DNA from: RH-AL1 sp965277355
GTDB taxonomy: Bacteria > Pseudomonadota > Alphaproteobacteria > Rhizobiales > Beijerinckiaceae
Length of the DNA stretch: 64,000 bases
NCBI GenBank assembly: GCA_965277355.1
Contig: CBDICN010000002.1
Span: forward strand, 2,170,001-2,234,000
Reading direction: 5' to 3'
The notes below the pieces were generated by a model. It ran no database searches. It saw nothing but the letters and a program-made list of their open reading frames with translations, and was not told the origin of the DNA. The translations under genes were made by a program, and so were the position numbers. Below, in pieces: positions 58,498 through 64,000 of this stretch (positions are counted from its first letter, which is position 1; each line of letters opens with the position of its first letter).

Positions 58498-59172
58498 GTG
58501 ACCTCCGAGACCACCGGCCCCATCGAACGGCTGTGCGACGTCAGGACACGAATCGCCCGCGCCGCGCGCGACTGCGACCGCGATCCGGCCGCGATCACGC
58601 TGGTGTGCGTCTCGAAGACGTTCGAGACGCCTGCCATCGAGCCGGTGCTGATCGCGGGCGAGCGGGTGTTCGGTGAGAACCGGGTGCAGGAGGCGCAAGG
58701 CAAGTGGCCGGGCCTGCGTGAGCGATATCCCGACCTCGCGCTGCACCTCATCGGCCAGCTTCAATCCAACAAGGCGGACGATGCCGTCGCGCTCTTCGAT
58801 GTCATCGAGACCGTCGACCGAGCGAAGATCGCCGCCGCACTGGCCAAGGCGATCGACAAGGCCGGACGCCACCCCCGGCTCTTCGTTCAGGTGAATACCG
58901 GAGCCGAGCCCCAGAAGGCGGGCGTGCTGCCGGACGACGCCGACGCTTTCATCGAGGCCTGTCGTCGCGACCATGGCCTCGCCGTCGCCGGCCTCATGTG
59001 CATCCCGCCTATCGGCGACCAGGCCTCGCCGCATTTCGCGCTTCTAGCGAAAATCGCGAGCCGCAACGGCGTCGCGTCGCTCTCGATGGGGATGAGCGCG
59101 GATTTCGAACTCGGCATCCAGCTCGGGGCCACCCACGTGAGGGTCGGAAGCGCGATCTTCGGCGCACGTTGA
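58498..59172 (+). CDS. PLP-homeostasis protein YggS/PROSC family
   Basis: 224 residues, PLP-binding TIM barrel with no known catalysis; balances PLP and amino/keto-acid pools. Lys in LVCVSKTF binds PLP; GENRVQEAQGKW, LHLIGQLQSNKA, VNTGAEPQKAGV and SMGMSADFELGIQLGATHVRVGSAIFG are diagnostic. GTG at 58498 preferred; GTG 58471 adds nine residues. Confidence 0.93.
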   Translation: MTSETTGPIERLCDVRTRIARAARDCDRDPAAITLVCVSKTFETPAIEPVLIAGERVFGENRVQEAQGKWPGLRERYPDLALHLIGQLQSNKADDAVALFDVIETVDRAKIAAALAKAIDKAGRHPRLFVQVNTGAEPQKAGVLPDDADAFIEACRRDHGLAVAGLMCIPPIGDQASPHFALLAKIASRNGVASLSMGMSADFELGIQLGATHVRVGSAIFGAR

Positions 59173-59181
59173 CGGCGGTGC

Positions 59182-59742
59182 TCACCGCACCACGACCTTG
59201 CTGCAGCGGATGAGGCGCGGCAGCAGGCGCCGCATATCGTCCGGGCGTAGCGCCACACATCCCTGCGTCGGCGGCAGCCCCGGCTTGGCGCAATGCAGGA
59301 AGATCGCGCTGCCCCGCCCAGCGCGGCGAGGCTTGATGTTCCAGTCGAGCACGAAGACGACGTCGTAGAGCCGATCGTCGCGCCACATCGTTTCGTGCCC
59401 CGCGCGCATCGATACGTTTCCCGGCCGATTGTAGAGGGGCGAATCCGGCGCATCGCACCAGCCGAGGTTGCGGGGCAACGCGCTCAGCGGCACGCGGCAG
59501 AACAACCGCGCGAAGCGATCGGGCCGATAGTATCCATGGAGGATGCGCATCGCGGCGACCGGAGTCGCGCCGTCGCCCTCGCGCTTCGCGCGTGTCACAC
59601 CGCTGCGGCCGAGCGCGCACGAAAGCGTGACCGACCCAGCCTTGACATGACCGCGTGGACCGCCTTCACCCGGAAGACGCGCCGCGGCTCGCACCACGAG
59701 GGTCTTCAACCCGGTGCGGCTCTTGCCGCGTTCGACCGTCAC
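59182..59742 (-). CDS. L,D-transpeptidase (YkuD-like) family protein
   Basis: About 186 residues. The C-terminal catalytic signature is present: FLHCAKPGLPPTQGCVALRP, with the His and the nucleophile Cys, preceded by CALGRSGVTRAKREGDGATP typical of this branch. Cross-links peptidoglycan or attaches proteins to it. The GTG at 59742, 8 bp after GGAG, gives a normal N-terminus. Earlier in-frame starts would run into the divergent cenR-like gene's promoter. No signal peptide is obvious. Confidence 0.82.
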   Translation of the reverse strand: MTVERGKSRTGLKTLVVRAAARLPGEGGPRGHVKAGSVTLSCALGRSGVTRAKREGDGATPVAAMRILHGYYRPDRFARLFCRVPLSALPRNLGWCDAPDSPLYNRPGNVSMRAGHETMWRDDRLYDVVFVLDWNIKPRRAGRGSAIFLHCAKPGLPPTQGCVALRPDDMRRLLPRLIRCSKVVVR

Positions 59743-59842
59743 ATCAGCCACTCCAAGGTTGTGCTTGCGCAGTATCGGCGAATCAGCACCGTAATTGTCC
59801 GCTTCTAAGCCGGGCGCCCCGCCAGAGACCAGAGGCCCCATG

Positions 59843-60526
59843 ATGCAGGTTCGCAAGATTCTCATCGCCGACGATGATGACGACCTGCGTGCGGCGCTCG
59901 CCGAACAGCTCGCCCTCTACGAGGAATTCGACCCGGTCCAGGCGCAGGACGCCAAGGGCGCCATCGATCGATCGCAGAGGGAACGGCCCGATCTCGTGAT
60001 CATGGATGTGGGGTTGCCCGATATGGACGGCCGAGAGGCGGTTAAGCAGCTGCGCCATGCCGGGTTCAAGAACCCAATTATAATGCTGACCGGCCACGAC
60101 AGCGAGGCCGACACGGTCATGGGCCTCGAGTCTGGCGCCAACGATTACGTGACCAAGCCATTTCGCTTCGCCGTGTTGCTTGCCCGGATGCGCGCGCAAC
60201 TGCGCCAGCACGAGACCAGCGACGACGCGAGTTTCCGTATCGGACCCTATGAGTTCCAACCGGGCTCGAAGCAACTCGTCAACGATGCCGGGGTGAAACT
60301 TCGTTTGACGGAAAAGGAGACGGCGATCCTCCGTTTTCTTTATCGCGCCGGTCAGGACGTGGTGTCGCGCGACATTCTTCTGAAGGAAGTTTGGGGCTAC
60401 AATGCCGCCGTGACGACCCACACCCTCGAGACTCACATCTACCGGCTGCGTCAGAAGATCGAGGTCGACCCGGCCAAGGCCCTCCTGCTCGTGACGGAGG
60501 CCGGCGGCTACAAGCTGGTACCCTGA
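59843..60526 (+). CDS. cenR: OmpR-family response regulator, CenR-like
   Basis: 227 residues. Receiver domain with acidic pocket IADDDDD, phospho-Asp in LVIMDVGLPDMDG, Thr in IIMLTGHDSE, Lys in DYVTKPFRF; winged-helix output domain with LTEKETAILRFLYRAG and GYNAAVTTHTLETHIYRLRQKIE. Strong resemblance to the alphaproteobacterial cell-envelope regulator CenR, essential in several species (family knowledge). GAGG 7 bp before ATG 59843; ATG 59840 also possible. Stop overlaps the cNMP-protein start. No histidine kinase adjoins. Confidence 0.87.
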   Translation: MQVRKILIADDDDDLRAALAEQLALYEEFDPVQAQDAKGAIDRSQRERPDLVIMDVGLPDMDGREAVKQLRHAGFKNPIIMLTGHDSEADTVMGLESGANDYVTKPFRFAVLLARMRAQLRQHETSDDASFRIGPYEFQPGSKQLVNDAGVKLRLTEKETAILRFLYRAGQDVVSRDILLKEVWGYNAAVTTHTLETHIYRLRQKIEVDPAKALLLVTEAGGYKLVP

Positions 60527-60999
60527 TGGCGCTTCACGACACCGTCCGCACGCTTGCGAACGTGCCCACCTTCCGCACCCTCGATCCGGAGGCGCTCAGG
60601 CTGATCGCCTTCTCCGCGGAAATGCGCATCCTGCGCGCCGGCGATGTGCTGTTTCGCGAAGGCGAAGCCTCCGACTGCGGCTACGTGCTGCTCAGCGGAA
60701 CCGTCGCGCTCGCGTTCGGCCGCAAAATCATGATTGTGAAAGCGCCGTTGCTGATTGGAGATGCCGCGCTGGTGGCCGAGACCAGTCGTCCAGCAACCGG
60801 TACCGCGCGCGAGCCCTCAAGCGTGCTGAAGATATCGCGCGACGTGTTTCGTCGCGTGATTTCGGAGTACCCGGACAGCGCCGTGCGGCTGCAGCGGTCG
60901 CTCGTCGAGCGCGTTATTATGCTGCACAGGGACCTGCAAAGCGCGACCCTCAACCTCTCGCGAGCGGCGGCGTCTGCCGGCCAAATTGCTCAGCCGTGA
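60526..60999 (+). CDS. Cyclic nucleotide-binding domain protein
   Basis: 157 residues, essentially one cNMP-binding barrel: FRTLDPEALRLIAFSAEMR, AGDVLFREGEASDCGYVLLSG, and a phosphate-binding cassette IGDAALVAETSRPATGTA with the conserved Arg. There is no DNA-binding domain, so it is unlike CRP. The ATG overlaps the stop of the cenR-like gene (TGATG), implying coupled synthesis. It may link a second messenger or redox cue to the regulator (inference). Confidence 0.85.
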   Translation: MALHDTVRTLANVPTFRTLDPEALRLIAFSAEMRILRAGDVLFREGEASDCGYVLLSGTVALAFGRKIMIVKAPLLIGDAALVAETSRPATGTAREPSSVLKISRDVFRRVISEYPDSAVRLQRSLVERVIMLHRDLQSATLNLSRAAASAGQIAQP

Positions 61000-61008
61000 T
61001 TTCCACAA

Positions 61009-61266
61009 TCAGCGCGCGTAGCAATTCGCCAGAAGGTCTTCGACGGAGATCCCATCGATCGTCGCGCCGTTGAACAGGCATCGCTCGAAAGCCACGTTAG
61101 GGAAGTCGCTCTTGAAGGATGAACCGACCATTCGCGTTTGATCAAATGAAGACTCGGACATGTCGACATCCCGAACCGAGAGATTTACCATACGTGCCTC
61201 GTGGAAGAGGGGTCCGGTGAGGTCGGCATTCTCGACTGTCGACAGCAAAAGCGATGCCTCTTTCAC
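61009..61266 (-). CDS. Small pentapeptide-repeat-like protein
   Basis: 85 residues with loosely spaced A(D/N)LxX units (ENADLTGPLFHEARM, VDMSESSFDQTRM, FERCLFNGATIDG), the pattern of a short right-handed beta-helix. It ends with an ISVEDLLANCY cap. Convergent with the cNMP gene, 9 bp apart. Function unknown. Confidence 0.72.
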   Translation of the reverse strand: MKEASLLLSTVENADLTGPLFHEARMVNLSVRDVDMSESSFDQTRMVGSSFKSDFPNVAFERCLFNGATIDGISVEDLLANCYAR

Positions 61267-61730
61267 TTAGACAGCTGTTCGCCTTGTAAATATCCCTCGT
61301 CAAGCTCGCGTTCTCAGCCGCCGATTATTGCACGAAGGGCCCGAATCAAGTTTAGTTGTCGGAACCAAGCCAACGCGGTCTCCTGACCGGGTAATATGAG
61401 GGCCACACCTGCGCGAGCGCGGCATTTGCCTCATTTTGCACAACCGCGATTGTCCACAGACGGCGAAGTGGCGATTGTACAAATAATTTTGAGGCAATCC
61501 GCACTTTTCAACTGGATTTCTGTCGCCCGAAGCGCCATTCAAACTAGAGTGAATGAGCACTTGGCAAACCTTACCTTGCGGCGCAAGGCTCACCGGCAGC
61601 TATTGTCGCACCGGCAGTTGTTGCCGCACCGTTAGTTATTGATGCGTCTCGATGGCTGTTCGCTTCAAACATGCGCGGCTAGGCCATCCTGCCGTTTGAA
61701 CCCCGTCTTGCGAAACACGAGAGGTCGTCC
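61267..61730. other. AT-richer intergenic region upstream of mucR
   Basis: 464 bp with no supported gene, noticeably less GC-rich than the surroundings (for example the stretch around 61475-61515). It contains the 18-bp repeat array. MucR proteins bind AT-rich DNA and repress their own genes, so this is the likely regulatory region. Confidence 0.55.
61592..61645. repeat. Three 18-bp tandem repeats upstream of mucR
   Basis: ACCGGCAGCTATTGTCGC, ACCGGCAGTTGTTGCCGC and ACCGTTAGTTATTGATGC follow each other with no gap (61592-61609, 61610-61627, 61628-61645). They share ACCG..AG.T.TTG..GC. The array ends 85 bp before the mucR start. Confidence 0.8.
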
Positions 61731-62252
61731 GTGAACGCTTCTGAAGGTATCGATACCGCCCCGGCTAGTACCGATGGCAATTATATCACCATAATCGCCG
61801 ACATCGTTTCTGCCTATGTGAGCAACAATTCGCTGCGGCCCGCAGATCTGCCGGAGTTGATCGCGACGGTCCATGACACCATCCGCAAACTGACGTCGAC
61901 CGAAGTCGAGGCGCCCCCGTCGGTGCCACTCGTGCCGGCGGTTCCGATCAAGAGGTCGCTGACGAACGAGTTTATTATTTGTCTCGAGGACGGCAAGAAG
62001 TTCCGTTCTCTCAAGCGGCATCTCGGATCGGTCTACAAGATGACGCCCGACGAATATCGCCAGAAATGGGGCCTCGCGAGCGACTATCCTATGGTAGCTC
62101 CCGGTTATTCCGAGGTTCGCTCACGGCTCGCCAAAGACATCGGACTGGGCCAGCAGCGATCTGTCGAGGTGCCGGCGAAGACGGAAGACACCAAGCTTGG
62201 CGAAACAAAGAGAACCGCCGGACGGCCAAAGAAGGTCGCGCGGTCGGCCTAG
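61731..62252 (+). CDS. mucR: MucR/Ros-family transcriptional regulator
   Basis: 173 residues from a GTG with GAGAGG 6 bp upstream. Helical N-terminal oligomerisation region (ITIIADIVSAYVSNN) and the Ros/MucR zinc-finger-like DNA-binding domain: CLEDGKKFRSLKRHL, MTPDEYRQKWGLASDYPMVAPGYSEVRSRLAK. The ligand pattern is Cys84-x2-Asp87-x9-His97-x4-Tyr102 instead of Cys-Cys-His-His. C-terminal tail GRPKKVARSA. Global regulator of exopolysaccharide, motility and cell cycle genes in Rhizobiales (family knowledge). Stop codons of this and the next convergent gene share CTAG. Confidence 0.92.
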   Translation: MNASEGIDTAPASTDGNYITIIADIVSAYVSNNSLRPADLPELIATVHDTIRKLTSTEVEAPPSVPLVPAVPIKRSLTNEFIICLEDGKKFRSLKRHLGSVYKMTPDEYRQKWGLASDYPMVAPGYSEVRSRLAKDIGLGQQRSVEVPAKTEDTKLGETKRTAGRPKKVARSA

Positions 62253-62734
62253 GCACCCTCCTCCGCGGCGACCATTCCCAGGCGGCTGGCGATGGCATCA
62301 GAGACCCGAGTAAGGTCGGCCAATGCCGCTGCCAGCTGCTGCTCGAGGGTGTTACCGCGGGCGAGCTGGTGCGCGGCGAGGAGTTCTGCCCGATTCATGC
62401 GCTCGCTTGTCGTCTGGAGATCCGCCTCGATCGTTTCGGCTCTCTGCGTGGTGGCTTCGAGTTGCGACATCAGCTGATCGTTAGCAGTCTCGAGCCCGTA
62501 GATGTGCGATTCGAGCTCATGGATGCGTGCGGTCATCATGGCGATGGACATCGCCGCTTGTTCCACCGCGTCGAGGACGCCGTCGATATCGGGCCTCGGC
62601 AGCACGGGGACAGGAGGGAGCGATTGCTCGGCCTCTGGCTGGGCGGACCGCAAATGCCGATCGAGCTCGCGCATTAGGTTGCGATCGATCGACGGGAAAA
62701 ATGCCGTCACCGGCTCGAGATCTCTACCGCTCAC
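62249..62734 (-). CDS. Coiled-coil protein of unknown function
   Basis: 161 residues, GTG start. Proline-rich N-terminal third (LPPVPVLPRP), then a long predicted coiled coil from about 50 to 145 (TARIHELESHIYGLETANDQL). No signal peptide and no recognised family. Ends overlap mucR by 4 bp. Confidence 0.6.
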   Translation of the reverse strand: MSGRDLEPVTAFFPSIDRNLMRELDRHLRSAQPEAEQSLPPVPVLPRPDIDGVLDAVEQAAMSIAMMTARIHELESHIYGLETANDQLMSQLEATTQRAETIEADLQTTSERMNRAELLAAHQLARGNTLEQQLAAALADLTRVSDAIASRLGMVAAEEGA

Positions 62735-62921
62735 CGACTGAGTACCTCCCAGATAATCTCGACTCTAACAGCAGGATGCGGAGAAAGGCGAATCGCAATC
62801 GCAAACATGATTCGATCATGTAGTCGTGGGGGTGAGCGTGGGGTGAGCGAGAGGGCTTTGCCTTGGCCTTTCCGGGGGCATAATGTGAGTCCGTCCGGGA
62901 GCGAGAAACGGCGGGCTGAAC

Positions 62922-63122
62922 ATGGTCAACGACAACGGCAAGGACCGCCGCCCGGCGGCATTCGCTATTTTGGCGGAGCGCCGCGCTTTTGCGATCGACT
63001 CGCCCCATATCGCCAATATCGCGAGGAAGGGCTTCTGCGACCCGAGAAGTCTTTCTGCTCCGGAAATCCTTCAATTGTGTAAGACCGTGAACGCGCAGAT
63101 CGCCAAGCTGAAGCAACGATAG
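62922..63122 (+). CDS. Small protein of unknown function
   Basis: 66 residues, ATG start. It has a basic N-terminus (DNGKDRRPAAFA), a middle HIANIARKGFCDPRSLSAPEI and a helical end (QLCKTVNAQIAKLKQ). It ends 45 bp before the thiolase gene. The composition looks protein-like, but the ribosome-binding site is weak and overlapping frames exist. Confidence 0.5.
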   Translation: MVNDNGKDRRPAAFAILAERRAFAIDSPHIANIARKGFCDPRSLSAPEILQLCKTVNAQIAKLKQR

Positions 63123-63167
63123 CGCGTTCCGTGAGCGCGATCGTCGAGACGACGCCCAAGAGGACCC

Positions 63168-64000
63168 ATGAACCAGGCATTCATCTGCGACGCGGTCCGT
63201 ACACCCGTCGGGCGCTACGCGGGCACGCTTTCCTCCGTCCGGCCCGATGACTTGGCGGCGTTGCCGATCAGGACCTTGATGGCACGCAACAAGGCGGCCG
63301 ACTGGTCGATGCTCGACGACGTGATCCTCGGCTGCGCCAATCAGGCGGGCGAGGACAACCGCAATGTCGCGCGGATGGCGGCGCTGTTGGCCGGCCTCGG
63401 TGAGACGGCGTCCGGCTCGACGGTCAACCGGCTGTGTGGATCCGGCCTCGATGCGGTCGGCAGCGCAGCCCGTGCGATCAAGGCTGGCGACGCCGAGTTC
63501 TTCATCGTCGGCGGCGTCGAAAGCATGAGTCGCGCGCCTTTCGTGATGGGGAAGACGACTACCGCCTTCGCGCGGACGAACGAGCTCTACGATACGACGA
63601 TCGGCTGGCGCTTCATCAATCCGTTGATGGACGCCGATTTCGGCACCGACTCGATGCCGGAGACTGCCGAGAACGTCGCCAACGTCGACCAGGTCAGCCG
63701 CGCCGACCAGGATGCCTTCGCACTGCGAAGCCAGGCGCGGGCGGCGGCGGCGCGGGCCAGCGGGCGGCTCGCCGCGGAGATCGTTCCCGTCGGCATCCCG
63801 CAGCGCAAAGCCGACCCGATCCTCGTCAAGGATGACGAGCATCCCAGGGCCACGACGCTCGAGGCGCTGGCCAAGCTGAAGCCGATCGTGCGCGAGGGCG
63901 GTACCGTGACCGCCGGCAACTCGTCGGGCGTGAACGACGGGGCCGCTGCCCTTATCGTCGCCTCGGAAGCGGCCGCGAAGCGCCACAGCCTGACCCCGCG
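63168..64000 (+). CDS. pcaF: 3-oxoadipyl-CoA/acetyl-CoA C-acyltransferase (thiolase), cut by window edge
   Basis: First 277 codons of a thiolase. Nucleophile Cys lies in NRLCGSGLDAVGSA (about residue 90). MNQAFICDAVRTPVGRYAG, ILGCANQAGEDNRNVARMAALLAGL and GGVESMSRAPFVMGK match beta-ketoadipyl-CoA thiolases most closely, the last step of the beta-ketoadipate pathway for aromatics. AGAGGA precedes the ATG. The C-terminal His/Cys active-site residues lie outside the window. General acetyl-CoA acetyltransferase is the alternative. Confidence 0.87.
   Translation, partial: MNQAFICDAVRTPVGRYAGTLSSVRPDDLAALPIRTLMARNKAADWSMLDDVILGCANQAGEDNRNVARMAALLAGLGETASGSTVNRLCGSGLDAVGSAARAIKAGDAEFFIVGGVESMSRAPFVMGKTTTAFARTNELYDTTIGWRFINPLMDADFGTDSMPETAENVANVDQVSRADQDAFALRSQARAAAARASGRLAAEIVPVGIPQRKADPILVKDDEHPRATTLEALAKLKPIVREGGTVTAGNSSGVNDGAAALIVASEAAAKRHSLTP

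Noticed and set aside
62807..63082. 91-codon plus-strand frame overlapping the 66-residue small protein
   Set aside because: Arg/Ser-rich with poor start context; the overlapping 66-residue frame looks more protein-like.

Overview
The window is a 64-kb piece of a GC-rich alphaproteobacterial chromosome, most likely Hyphomicrobiales (Rhizobiales). The signs are a Ros/MucR regulator, a CenR-like response regulator followed by a cyclic-nucleotide-binding protein, an ATP synthase F1 operon in the order atpH-A-G-D-C without the F0 genes, and frequent GTG/TTG starts. It is ordinary chromosome: no integrase, intact insertion sequence, phage or CRISPR array was seen. Two tRNA genes are present, Thr(GGT) and Ala(CGC).

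Layout. 1-1.6 kb: methionine synthesis (metA-like, metY). 1.8-6.4 kb: overlapping acyl carrier protein / ANL ligase / short-chain dehydrogenase genes, divergent from a decayed MFS transporter and a Wzx-like flippase. 6.7-10.6 kb: glycerol cluster glpD-glpK-glpF. 10.7-14.7 kb: DEAD-box helicase, AtoE-type fatty acid transporter, tRNA-Thr, a Gly/Tyr-rich secreted protein. 14.8-20.4 kb: trmL, a sulfotransferase-like gene, a divergent LpxC, hemF, an SDHAF4-like protein, rplT/rpmI, a metallophosphoesterase. 20.6-27.8 kb: Old Yellow Enzyme, a frameshifted flavin monooxygenase, malate synthase G divergent from an IclR regulator with three shared palindromes, a dienelactone hydrolase. 28-37 kb: tRNA-Ala, hrpB, the F1 operon carrying an extra two-helix membrane protein gene, rpsU. 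37-45.7 kb: TPR lipoprotein, serine hydrolase, pgi, a broken sodium:solute symporter pair, Uma2, ruvB. 45.9-53.7 kb: SDR plus DsbA-like isomerase, lipoprotein hydrolase, DUF2461, haloacid dehalogenase, glcD, MAPEG, rho. 53.8-64 kb: Fic remnant, DUF2189, broken cupin gene, aldo/keto reductase, alpha/beta hydrolase, YggS, L,D-transpeptidase divergent from a cenR-like/cNMP operon, pentapeptide protein, mucR with tandem repeats upstream, and the start of a pcaF-like thiolase.

Much is housekeeping and looks intact: F1-ATPase, Rho, RuvB, ribosomal proteins, HemF, Pgi, GlpDKF. The disrupted genes are all accessory: MFS transporter, flavin monooxygenase, DUF3311/symporter pair, Fic protein and cupin. 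That pattern suggests gene decay rather than random base-calling error, although the single-base cases need read-level checking.

Most interesting observations: (i) an 88-residue two-helix membrane protein translationally coupled between atpD and atpC; (ii) the ACP-ANL-SDR mini-pathway beside a flippase; (iii) an LpxC homologue with Val at the usual catalytic Lys position and a proline-rich insertion; (iv) three GAAAA-NN-TTTTC palindromes between malate synthase and its probable IclR regulator; (v) three exact-length 18-bp tandem repeats upstream of mucR.
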